Under the pieces are notes generated by a model. That model saw only the letters and a list, made by a program, of their open reading frames with translations, was not told where the DNA came from and did not search any database. A stretch of 64,000 nt of DNA from Lophium mytilinum (taxonomy: Eukaryota; Ascomycota; Dothideomycetes; Mytilinidiales; Mytilinidiaceae): positions 1,800,358 to 1,864,357 of the forward strand of contig MU004182.1 of the NCBI GenBank assembly GCA_010093605.1, read 5' to 3'. Within the stretch, counting starts at the first letter, position 1. Each line of letters opens with the position of its first letter. This document shows, in pieces, positions 13,339 through 23,398 of this stretch. A program made the position numbers and the translations under genes.

Positions 13339-14341
13339 GTGGCTGCGACTTGCTTCTTCACCACCCTCTACATGTGTTTCTTTTGCGAGGGAATCTTACC
13401 GTTGGCTCTGGTGCTATGGCTGTAGCGAGACTCATTGTTGCGGGTTGGCCCATGTCATTGGCCTTGGGAGCATTGTTTCTTAGGGATGTTCGATTACTAT
13501 TTAGATAAATTGGTCTCTCGGAATTTGTCTCCTAGTACTCTACTATTCGATAACAAAGGGGTACTTACAATGTCGGATGCCTTGGCGATGCTCATGAGGC
13601 CCCTTGGTCGCACCTGGCTTCAGGTGATCAAAGCTATATCCCCAGCTCAGCATCCCTGTTGTAAGAAATTTTAGGGGCATAGGGGGCAGCTTCTAGAGTG
13701 AGTGAGCTTGGTCGACGATGTGCACCGTCAATGGACAACGAATCTACAGATTTGCACGTGAATCTAATCTCTGTAGTACGCCCCTTCATCATGACGAGCG
13801 AAGTGATGCTGGGTCGTGTAAACCTGCCGTCTCGGGAAGCAAGGATTGCGGGTGCCCAAAACTCCGATGACGTGGTGAACTGTACAACTTTAATTCTCCC
13901 TGCACAACTACGTCGCCCGCGAAGATTCTGATATTGACGGCGGCCTACCTCTTACTCAAGTAGCACAGTCGTAGTTACATGCAGTCGCAGCTAAAAGACG
14001 CGGTTTTTGTAGAAGAAAACGCGTTGACGTAGTTGCGGCAGAGCAAGCAGGGGAGTTCCCGTGTTGATTTCACTTTTGGTGCGGGCACAGGCAACCATTC
14101 GCTGGTAATTCACCGCTTGGACCTTCTGACGCCGACGTATTCAAAAGCACTTGCCAGCCTCCTCTCGACTACATCATCCACGGCTTGCACACCACACCAA
14201 CCACCGTCATCTACCACCACCTCCAGCCTTTGCTTCTGCAATATTTTGGTTCGGTCCACCTTCTATCATTGCCTGTCTTGGATCATTCCCGCGCCGCTCT
14301 AGAATTTTCTAGACTCCTTTTTGGCTACTGAGCACGACACC
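13339..14341. other. Intergenic region
   Basis: About 1 kb between the FBXO31-like stop and the coiled-coil start, with both genes on the + strand. A CACGTGA motif is at 13755-13761. The last ~200 bases are rich in CCACC/CTCC pyrimidine stretches, typical of a fungal 5' UTR or promoter. No gene is supported. Confidence 0.5.
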
Positions 14342-17300
14342 ATGGCTCGAATCCGGAGCCACCACCAGGGCCCTGGTGACCCTCCTCCTCGAAGCAGTGG
14401 GCGGAAGCGCCGCGCCTCTTCTCTGGCCTCAACGCAAACATCCACAAGATCTGTCGAGGCCTCCCGTGGAGCTACCAACGAAGGGCGTTCCGCCTCTCCA
14501 GACACCGACAATGAGGCTCACACAAGCCCGAAGAAGCGAATCAAGCGTGCTGTGGTGGACGACCAAGATCAACTCACGCAGGAGTTGCAAGATGCTGTCA
14601 ATCATACACAGGACTCTATCGAGTCCCCAACCCGAGACAACGTCCAAGTTGTCATCAACGCAGAGCCCCAAAAGCGGACTCGCTTCTCAGAGCCGCCACC
14701 GGTGACTGAAGTTGAGACTACGACGCCTGACGATACACCACCCCGCCCTGCAAGCCAAGCACCGACGGGCCTCACTCCCCATCTCGAGCGAATCGGTGCC
14801 TTCCAACCATCAAAGTCTGGTCGCCACGCCCGGTTCTCCTTACCGGCTACATTGGATAGTGGAGAGGTTGGAGCGGCGAATGGTTCTAGCGAAGTGCGCG
14901 AGATCCAATTCACCCCACTGCGAGCTGTCCTCGACACGCGTATGAAGCGTCGTCTTCGGCGTAGCCACCTCAGCGAAGAGGTGAATGACATCGAGGCGCA
15001 CAACAAGGACGACGCGAAGGACAAGAAAGAGTTAAGGGAACTTCGCCGCCTGGTCAAGGAGAAGGATGAGAAGGAGAAGCAATTGATGCTGGACCTGGAA
15101 TTGCAGCGCCAGATGGGGATTCACATACATGATGACGAAAAGATTACGGAGCTGGAAGCAGAGCTTAACGATGTCAGGCTTGAGCTGACCGAGCTCAAGG
15201 CCCAGAGCATCTTCTCTGGTAGCGAGCGAGCGGCCAGCGAAGACCGCACCTCGGAATTTGGCATGGACCACGCCGTCGATTTCAATGATGAGGACCCACC
15301 TGAGTTCGTGGATCCCGACGATATCAACGTGTCGCAGGAAGATATGCGGCCAGTGCCCCACGCCAATGGGTTCTACTCTTCTCAGTCCTCCTTCTCGCTA
15401 TCTCGGATCACGAATTCACAATCCTTATCAGAGCAAGCTTCCCAAGTTAAGCTTCCGAACCCTGCCCATGAGGCAGATCTTCGCAACTTCGAGGAAGCTC
15501 TGGGAAATTTGAGACGAGAGTTAGCCGACACTCGAAGCAAATTGGAAATATTCAACCTCGAGCTCCAAGGTCTTGGGTTTGCCAACGACCATGAGGCCTC
15601 GGATATCATCCTGGAATCGATCCGTACCTCCTTCCGCGAGGCTCGGCTTCAACTTGAGGTCTTGCTTCCAGGACAAACTCCCGCGGATCTTCAGAACGGC
15701 GCTTTGCTCCAAGCTCTAACCGACCATATTTATGGCTTGATGGGTGAGCTTAAGGTGAAGACTGAGCTAGCCGAAAACCACAATCAGATAGAACGAGTAC
15801 TGCAGATGCAGAACAGTGGTCTACTGAACAAGCTCGCGGATTTCCAAGCACAGAATGAAACTTTGCAAAAAGAAAAGGTGGACTTGACTACCCAAAACGC
15901 GAAGAATGTTTCCGAACTCGAAGATGAGCTCCAAACCGCACACTCTACATTGAATCTCCGCGAGAAGACCGTTTCCGATCAAGAAATAAAGATCAACGGT
16001 CTTGAAGATGAAGTGGAAGACATGAGCATTGACAAGCAGCGTCTTCAGGACGCGTGGAATGCCTCTCGTGATGAGGTCTCAAAGCTTGAGGCTCTTGTCC
16101 TCAGCACGCAACAACGCTATGAGCAGGCAATGGAGCAGATGCAATTGGAACATGCCAACACTGTCGAGGAGCTAGAGTCTCGGCTCGCGGATGAGACGAC
16201 AGCTCGCGAGGAGGCAGACAAGGAGATAGATCAGAAGAGGCTATTCATCGACAGCCTGGAGAAGAAGATAACTTCTGCAGAGGCGCACTTGGAAAACTTT
16301 CACGACGAGGTCACGCGTGTGCAACTCTCATCTGACGAAGAGAAGGCGGGCCGCGAGGCTGCTGAGACTCTTGTTGCTCAGCAGACTACTTTCATCAACA
16401 CCCTTCAAGAGAAGTTCGAGCGGGCGCAAGAATCGCTAGAGCAGCTCCAATCGGAACTTGAGCAACTTCGCACGCTCGCTGAGGCCGAGCACAACCAGCG
16501 TGAGGCCGCTGAACAAGATCTCGATGGCCGCAACACTCGTATCTCGGAGCTCGAGACCAAGCTTCGTGATGAGGGCATCCAGGCCAACGAACTTCGCCAG
16601 AAGCTTTTCATAAATCAGAAGACGACGGAAGAGCGCATTTCTGAATTAGAGGAGGACAAAAAGGTACGGGACGAGTACTACAAAGATGTGATGAACACGG
16701 AGAGTGATCGAGCCAACGAAGCGGAGAATGAATCCGCTAAACGCAACGTCCTCATTGCCGAGTTAGAGCTCCAGATCGCGAAAAAGGACGAGGCCGCTGA
16801 GCTTATGAAGACGGAATACGATGACTTGCTCAACGCTCGGGACGAAACGATTGAGCGCCTCACAGAGAACCTCAAGGAGCTCAACGATGATTACACGACG
16901 TTGACGGGGACTACTGACCTCACAATCGCCACCTTACAACTCGAAATCAACGGGTTGCAAGATATCATCGCGGAGCGTGACAGCACTATTGCCATCTTGC
17001 GCGATGAAGCCATTCTCACGACAACGCAAAATCAGAACATCATCGCGCAGCAGGATGCCGAGATTAGCACCCTGACCACCGACCTCGACACGGCGCGCAT
17101 GGAAATCGACCAGTTGACCCAAGAGAAGGCATCCCTCGAGAAACGCGTCGAGGACACAGCCAACGACCTCATCCGCATCAAGAACGCCCATACCACCGAG
17201 GTTGAAGGTCTTGATACGACCATCAGCTCCCTCCACGCGAAGATCACCAACCTCACCACCATGCACCAGCAGCGCGCTGACGAGTTCGAGACTACCTTGC

Positions 17301-17752
17301 AGGAGAAGACGGCTGAGCTCGAGGCCCTGCACTTGGTCGCAGAGGGACGTGCTGTCGATATCACGAAGCTGGTGGCTCAAGTGGAGGAGCTCAAGGAAGC
17401 GTTCCGCAAGCAGCAGGAGGACAGCGAGGAGACGATCAAGGCGCTGCAAGAGGGCATGCGCGCGGCGGTGCAGCAGGCTGAGACGATGTCTGCAGCATAC
17501 GGCGATCGTGCTGGCGAGGCGCGGAAGGTCGTTGATGCTTTCAAGTTTGAGGGCGTCAAGGTGACGGGCGCGAAGCTGGACCTGCAGCGCGTCATTGAGG
17601 GACGGGTGGGCAAGGTCAAGGAGAAGGTCCGCGTGTCGAAGAAGGGGCGCAAGGGCAGGCGGGTCTTCGATTCGGGGATTGGGGTCGAAGACGATGACGA
17701 AGCGGAAGCCGTTAGCGGAGCTGCGAATGTAGAGGCTCTGAACGGGTACTAG
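14342..17752 (+). CDS. Long coiled-coil protein, uncharacterised
   Basis: A single uninterrupted exon of 1,136 aa, starting at the ATG in the CACCATGG context at 14342. Residues 1 to about 210 are disordered, basic and Ser/Pro-rich, with an NLS-like KKRIKR and RKRR. Residues about 225-1080 are almost continuous heptad-repeat coiled coil (runs of ELE, LEELRTLAEAE, KLRDEGIQANEL), interrupted near 315-380 by an acidic, Pro-containing linker. The tail is very basic (KVRVSKKGRKGRR) and then acidic (EDDDE). The shape resembles spindle-pole, septum or nuclear-pore scaffold proteins, but I see no diagnostic domain, so a specific role would be a guess. A 363-codon antisense frame overlapping its 3' end is a shadow produced by the repetitive Glu/Leu codons. 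Confidence 0.85.
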   Translation: MARIRSHHQGPGDPPPRSSGRKRRASSLASTQTSTRSVEASRGATNEGRSASPDTDNEAHTSPKKRIKRAVVDDQDQLTQELQDAVNHTQDSIESPTRDNVQVVINAEPQKRTRFSEPPPVTEVETTTPDDTPPRPASQAPTGLTPHLERIGAFQPSKSGRHARFSLPATLDSGEVGAANGSSEVREIQFTPLRAVLDTRMKRRLRRSHLSEEVNDIEAHNKDDAKDKKELRELRRLVKEKDEKEKQLMLDLELQRQMGIHIHDDEKITELEAELNDVRLELTELKAQSIFSGSERAASEDRTSEFGMDHAVDFNDEDPPEFVDPDDINVSQEDMRPVPHANGFYSSQSSFSLSRITNSQSLSEQASQVKLPNPAHEADLRNFEEALGNLRRELADTRSKLEIFNLELQGLGFANDHEASDIILESIRTSFREARLQLEVLLPGQTPADLQNGALLQALTDHIYGLMGELKVKTELAENHNQIERVLQMQNSGLLNKLADFQAQNETLQKEKVDLTTQNAKNVSELEDELQTAHSTLNLREKTVSDQEIKINGLEDEVEDMSIDKQRLQDAWNASRDEVSKLEALVLSTQQRYEQAMEQMQLEHANTVEELESRLADETTAREEADKEIDQKRLFIDSLEKKITSAEAHLENFHDEVTRVQLSSDEEKAGREAAETLVAQQTTFINTLQEKFERAQESLEQLQSELEQLRTLAEAEHNQREAAEQDLDGRNTRISELETKLRDEGIQANELRQKLFINQKTTEERISELEEDKKVRDEYYKDVMNTESDRANEAENESAKRNVLIAELELQIAKKDEAAELMKTEYDDLLNARDETIERLTENLKELNDDYTTLTGTTDLTIATLQLEINGLQDIIAERDSTIAILRDEAILTTTQNQNIIAQQDAEISTLTTDLDTARMEIDQLTQEKASLEKRVEDTANDLIRIKNAHTTEVEGLDTTISSLHAKITNLTTMHQQRADEFETTLQEKTAELEALHLVAEGRAVDITKLVAQVEELKEAFRKQQEDSEETIKALQEGMRAAVQQAETMSAAYGDRAGEARKVVDAFKFEGVKVTGAKLDLQRVIEGRVGKVKEKVRVSKKGRKGRRVFDSGIGVEDDDEAEAVSGAANVEALNGY

Positions 17753-18879
17753 TAGGTGTGTGTGTGTGTGGTTCCTGTTGGCTTCAATTTGACGGTACGT
17801 CGACTGGATGGATGGCTTGCTGGCTACGAAAGGTATGCTTTGGCTATACGTAGTGGGACTTGGTTGCGGTGGTGCGATGATGTTCCGACGATTACGACGA
17901 TGTCTGCTCACAAAGGAGGTTCTGATCTTCTTTTGCGGGTTGTCGTTTTGATACGTTAATGTGCGCGGTATCGAGTCAGCGGCATTGTTGGGCGCGGCAT
18001 CAGCGGTAATCTGGGATGCTTCCATTCATTTTCCTTAGGGTAATTCGTAACGATAGCGGGATTGGGAAAATTGATTACTCTGTGTTCATTTGGCTTGGTG
18101 GTTTCTGTGAGTGTGATGAAGTAATCGTGGTGACACGTGAGGAAGCTGGTTATTTTTGCAGGTGAGATCTAGAATTGTGGGTATGAGAACATTGGCGGTC
18201 GAGTGGTTCCAGGGTGATTACGCACCCTTAGCGTCCTTGGTAATTGACTTCCTTCTGATACTCGTTCCTCAACGCTGAAACCCAGGTCGCTGCTCTGAAC
18301 ATACAAAGATCTCGGTGGTACCTCTAACCCGCCCAAATCGGCCCCTTCCATCGCAAATACTTCCCAATCGAACCGCATCCCACATTCCCCCTTCGAGACG
18401 CAGCGTGCTCAACGCCTCCAACCTCTCAGCGCAATCCATTGTAACTATGTCCAATCTGACCGCGAATATACGTTCTTCTACCCACGCCGTAGCCTAGACG
18501 TCTCGCACGCTTCTGTCGCTTGCGTCTCTTATTGGTACACGCGGCGTGTTACGACGCGTATGCAGCGTGTGGTCGCAATGGTGCACTAGATACGGCGGGA
18601 CTAATGTGCGATCTTGCCCGACAGCAAGCCCAATGCGGGCGACGAGGTGCTGGCCTGCTCGTTCGAGTTTTCGGCTGTTTTGTTGCATGTAGTTTCCGAT
18701 CTAACCGTAGGGATGGGGTTTGGTGGAGGTGGCGTGCTATTATAGCGGACACGACTTGTAGATATGATAAAGCTTAGAGGGGCTAGATGTAGTAGCAAGC
18801 TGCTAAAATTGTTATCGCGGCAGGATGGAGGGTCGCTTCTGAGATAGAGTAGGTAGATTTGTGAGAGTGAATTACGGAT
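17753..18879. other. Intergenic region with short (GT)n microsatellite
   Basis: The coiled-coil stop codon is followed directly by a (GT)n run of about 16 bases (17756-17771). A CACGTGA motif is at 18134-18140. No coding frame is convincing. Confidence 0.5.
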
Positions 18880-19585
18880 TGGACGGTGGTGAGGGCCCTT
18901 TTTGGTAAATGCTGGGTGCCGCTCGGCGTCAACGATATTTGGGTACGAGAGGGGGGGTTTATGGGAGTTTTAGGGCAAGTACTCACGAGTCGAACCGTTG
19001 AAATAGCGGTTTTTTAATATGTCGGGTACCACGCGGCGTCGACGATGTGCGAGTACGATAGAGGTCCTATCGGGGAGTCTTAGTGCAAGTTCTTACGAGT
19101 TGAACTGTAGGGCCTGGTTTTAGCGCAGCTGCTGTGTACCACGCTACGTTAACTTTTTGTGAGTACAAGGAGGGTTGTTCTAGGGACTTCTCTTATAAGT
19201 ACTCACGAATCGAACCGTTGAAACAGCATTTTTGTTAGACGCAGGTTACCACGCTGCGTCAACCACCCGTGAAGTACAAGGAGGGCCGCTCTTGGGAGTC
19301 TCAATGCAAGTACTCACCAATCGAACCGTGGAGATGCCTTTTCTTATTATACGCCGTGTACTATACTGCCTCGATAACGTCTGCAAAGAACAAGGCCCGT
19401 TTTGGGGGCTTTTCGTGCAAGTACTCACGAATCGAACCGTCGAAACAGTGTTTTTTATTAGACGCGAAGTGCCACGCTGCGTCAAATAATATGGGAGCAC
19501 ACAGAGGGTCGATTGAGAGACTTTTTGTGGAAGTACTCACGAATTGAACCGTAGAAATAGTATTTTCAGACACTTTGTATCCTAT
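18880..19585. repeat. Degenerate tandem array, unit 110-112 bp
   Basis: Five full and two partial diverged units. The best-conserved core, GTACTCACGAATCGAACCGT with small changes, recurs so that its TCGAACC segment begins at 18990, 19100, 19210, 19321, 19432 and 19544 (spacings 110, 110, 111, 111, 112). A second block, TACCACGCTGCGTCAA-like, occurs about 55 bp further into most units. A more degraded unit precedes 18990. Because 111 is a multiple of three, short open frames with a 37-residue period appear on both strands (for example VLTNRTVE twice on +), which I read as a consequence of the period rather than proof of coding. Confidence 0.85.
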
Positions 19586-22500
19586 CGCGTGGGTGGTGCA
19601 TCGTTGATCTCGGAAACTTAGGTAACGCGATGGCACCTATGCGCTAGCAACTCGGCTTCGTAAGGCCGCACATGATTATCTTAGCGGCTGCTTTGCGGCT
19701 TCTCATGACAAGGTAACAGTCACTGTTCTAGCTCAGGGATACCGCGTCAAGGCTTGGGGATCCACCGTCTTCGATAAAGCCATGTGACGTGATTCTTCAT
19801 CAGGTAAGCCCGGTCTTGAGACATCAAGATCCATCTACCTGAAGACTCCACTTAAATAGCTTGCTAAGGACGTAGGCCCTGCGCGTGCATGAATAAGAGG
19901 CCCTAAGCAACCTTTGAGAGCGGTGAATCGAAAAGCAGAAAAGAAACATGGTGGGATATCTCGAAGCGTGGCTTGGTTCATGTGGAGGGACTCCTCATTG
20001 CAGAGGTACTTGAACTCCAGCACGCCATAGGTAATTGCTGAATAAGAAGTTGAGAGGAAACTACACGTGAACTTTCTGAGCTCCACAAGAGCCACGCATT
20101 TCAAGATAAAGAATGAGGAAGGGGAAAGTTGGAATTCGGGGGAAGATATGAAGAGACCAGGCACCAGAGTTGTGCAATCCTGAATAAGAGAAAAGGACCC
20201 CGTATGAAAGTAAATTAGCAGATCAGAGAGGTAAATAGCATGTAGCAAGTCCCACAGACTACAAGGATATCGAATATCCTGAAGTAGTGTTTGAAAGTGC
20301 CTCCGGGAAAGCATAACCGAATTTCAGCTTACAGAATTACCGGACAGATCTCTCCTACGCTTTGCGGAATCTAAGCTCATGCTTTTATGCCTACTTTACC
20401 AAGCATCATCAACCCATGATATCATGACCTACTCATGTAAGTTTTTAGCTGATGAGCTGGCCAAAGTGGATCCAGCTCCTGTAGGAGCTGGTATGTTTCC
20501 CCACGTATAGTATGTACGAGGAATGCTCGGGCATAATATGACATTGAGGTTGGGGATCGACGGTGTCACATGATTGCAGATCGAGCCCTGCATTTGCGTA
20601 CTCGGCTGTAGACGAAGGATCTCCAGCCTCAGCCTCATGCCAACCATGTGCAGAATAGTGAGACACTCGAGGCCGCTGCCCCTCAATAGCGGTGAGACCT
20701 ACCGTGAGATTTGGGAACGTTCTTGTACCCAACGCGAGGGGCTATTGCTGCAGCAGCGGCGTGTGCATATACGATAGGCGGTGGTGGCATGCAGGGCAAC
20801 GGTCTAGATGCTAGTCCGTGGTGGGCATAGGACGGCATTGACGAGAAGTGTGACACGGACTTCCGATGCTGGGCGGAATGAAGTAAGTCGCGGAGGGCGA
20901 TGATGCGGGATTGCAGCAGCGACGGGGTTGGTGATGGTGTTGACTGGTGCGCAGACGGTGAGTGGTGAAAGGCGAGCCGGGACGTGCAGCGCTAGAGCAG
21001 TCGGCTACTCACCGCCCAAGGAAGAGGCGCTTCGCGTGCATCGGCGCTGGCCAGAGAGGGAAAGTGGGGTGGCACGCTGGATCTGATATGTGCACGACCT
21101 TTGGTGTTGCAAAGATTTGGGCGATCACTGACCGCGAATCCTATGGCGCCGGATTTGCGATACTGCCGTCGACAGCCGTGCGGATTGTCAACTGGCGCTA
21201 TGTTCGGACGAGTATGCAGCTACCTCGGTCACGGCATTGTGATACGAAGTCGTCCATGAGAAGTGGTTCGCGTAGATGCTGTGGCCGGTGAATATGCGTA
21301 GAAGGTGAATTTTACCGAGTGAGCCACACCATCTGCTGAAGGTGCATTGAGGGTTCTCGCAGGAAAACTCAACCATGGATGTGCCAATTGATCCGTAGTC
21401 GGAAGTGTTGGATCAGTGTGGTCTGATAGGGTACTGGGGGTGTTTGATCGCCTTTTGCCAGCGAGACTCACGCCAGTCGATGTCATTGCGCAGCACACGG
21501 TGGTCCCATAGCAAATAGTATGCTGGGGATGAGCGCGAGGCGGGACCCTTCAGAGGTGTGCGGATAGACAGCCATAGCGCCCGAAGGGTCCAGTGGGCGA
21601 GGGCGTGAGGCCGCGATAGCCGCATGAGTCGACACCAAGGTCATGCGGGGCACAATGACGAGAATGGCGGGGCAGACGGTCACGGTGGGAGACTCGTCGG
21701 GGACAGTGCCCAGACCGCAGTTCCGTCTGGCGGGTCGAGTTGGAGGGTCGAGTTGGAGGGTCGAGTTGGAGGGTCAGACGTCTGAGCATGTTATACTGAG
21801 CATCGCGCGCCACGGCCGTGCAGAAAGAGTGAATGGAAACCCTGACAGCACGGGGTCCCCCGGCAAGCGCGCTTCAGGGTCCATGTTGCACCGCTAGACA
21901 TACACACCTGACGATGGTGCCGTGCGACGTGATAAGTCAATCTGCGGATTTTCGAGGGGCGGCGGTCTGGAGAAGCTCGCAGACATGGTACTCGGCTCCA
22001 TCTTTGACCACCGCAGGAGGCAGCTTAAGCTCGACCACGGATGCAGAGGGTGGGTTTCGGGCATGGAGGGGCGTCAAGACAAGCCCTTGGGCTCGAGGCC
22101 GGCCTCGGGGAGCGATCCTTGATGGCTCGACAATCGAGCCTCCAACCCAGCCTAGCGCTCTCGCTGCCAAGGGTCTGAAGTGCAGGGACCTCGACAACGA
22201 CGCCCGCATTCGGCGTGCTGAGGGCGCTGAGGGACGACTGCTGCCCTGCTCGGCGCGATCCGTGGTGTTGAGGGGCTCCGTCGCCGGCTGGCGGTGAGCA
22301 CCCGGGCGGCTGGCATGCTCTCTTTTTCGCGGCTTGGTGGTGAGGAGATGGCTCCTCAGCGCGCGCGGCGAACAGGGAGGGCGGAGAGGCTGCAATCGCA
22401 TGCGCCCAGCTGCAGGCCTAGTGTTCTTGCGCCGGGGGTGGTGGTGTGCTCTGCTGGCCTGATTGGCCCTTGTGACCTGGACGTCTATCACAACGAGGCG

Positions 22501-23398
22501 GCCTTTTGCCTCTCTCCCGCGCTCATTCGGCTGCGCAGAGGGTCTGCAATCTTGCCTGCGCGTGTCCTCCTAGTCCTCCTTGCCTCGTCGACCGATCGTG
22601 GAGTTGCTGTTGATTCTCGTCGAGTCCCGAGTCCCATCAAGTCGAGTTTTTGCCGTGTTGTTTGGAGCGAGTGCCCCGCCAGATCCCGCCGCAGAACATC
22701 TAATTTCGCACCCGTAGTCTCCACCGCGCCTACGCATCCAAGACGGGCCTTAGGACGCCGCCGCTATCTCTCTCCATCGTGCCGTGTGTCTGCCCTCGCC
22801 TTGCCTCTCACATCGTCCGGCCTGCGCGTGCCCGGCCTGGCCTGTATTTTGCCTTGTGGGTTTGCTGAGATAGCACTGAGGCGCGCTGCAGCAGCTTGCA
22901 TTGCTCGAACCCTCAAACCCCCCCCCCCAATTGGCCCTCCTCTTTGGCAGAATTTCGCTTGGCTTGCTTCGTTTCTTGCGACTGGCGCCAGTCGGCCGAC
23001 ACTCCCTGCGTCTCTCTGCATATCATCTCGGCCTCCGCCTCGATCGCTTCACTCCCGGGACCCCCTCGGGCTCTGTCGCAGACTCACGCTGTACCTCCTT
23101 CACCACCCGGCGCCTGCGAGCATCTTCTCGCGCCGTCGCAGAGACGAGCCATCAGTGTCGTTCTCGTCCTTGTTCGTGCCTTCCCCGCACTTGGCCTTTG
23201 ACACTTCTGACTGACATTTGCGTGGCAGTGTCGTGTTCTGCTGTCATTCTTCCCACGATCCTTTCAAAGAGCACCGTCCCCCTCTTCCTCTTCCTCTCCG
23301 GCGACGTCTCCGATTCCTTCTTTCATTTCTCCCCGAACATAATACCCCTCCGGCACGCGAACGCCCTACATGTACTCGCGACCAGCGATATTTGAACT
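19586..23398. other. Gene-poor stretch and long pyrimidine-rich leader of the LRR gene
   Basis: 3.8 kb without a supported gene. A 159-codon minus frame at 19835-20314 and GC-rich frames at 21.8-23.2 kb have no recognisable motif. Three perfect copies of a 13-bp unit GGGTCGAGTTGGA lie at 21732-21770. An 11-C run is at 22918-22928. From about 22.5 kb the + strand becomes strongly C/T-rich, which fits a long 5' UTR or promoter for the LRR gene starting at 23399. Confidence 0.45.

Noticed and set aside
16934-18025. 363-codon open frame antisense to the end of the coiled-coil gene
   Set aside because: It mirrors the repetitive Glu/Leu/Lys codons of the sense strand; the sense protein has heptad structure and a good start, while the antisense product is low-complexity Leu/Arg/His sequence.
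18880-19585. CRISPR-like regular spacing of a 20-bp core
   Set aside because: The host is a eukaryote, the intervals between cores are themselves related (diverged repeats rather than unique spacers) and no cas genes occur; it is a tandem repeat.
19835-20314. 159-codon minus frame next to the tandem array
   Set aside because: No signal peptide, domain or family feature and no supporting context; an orphan gene cannot be excluded, but there is not enough to call one.
21833-22491. Overlapping frames of 154 (+) and 184 (-) codons
   Set aside because: Opposing frames in GC-rich DNA with neither showing recognisable sequence; likely chance.
22294-23214. 306-codon + frame upstream of the LRR gene
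   Set aside because: GC-rich, Arg/Ser/Pro-dominated translation with no motif; alternative frames are equally open; position fits a pyrimidine-rich leader.
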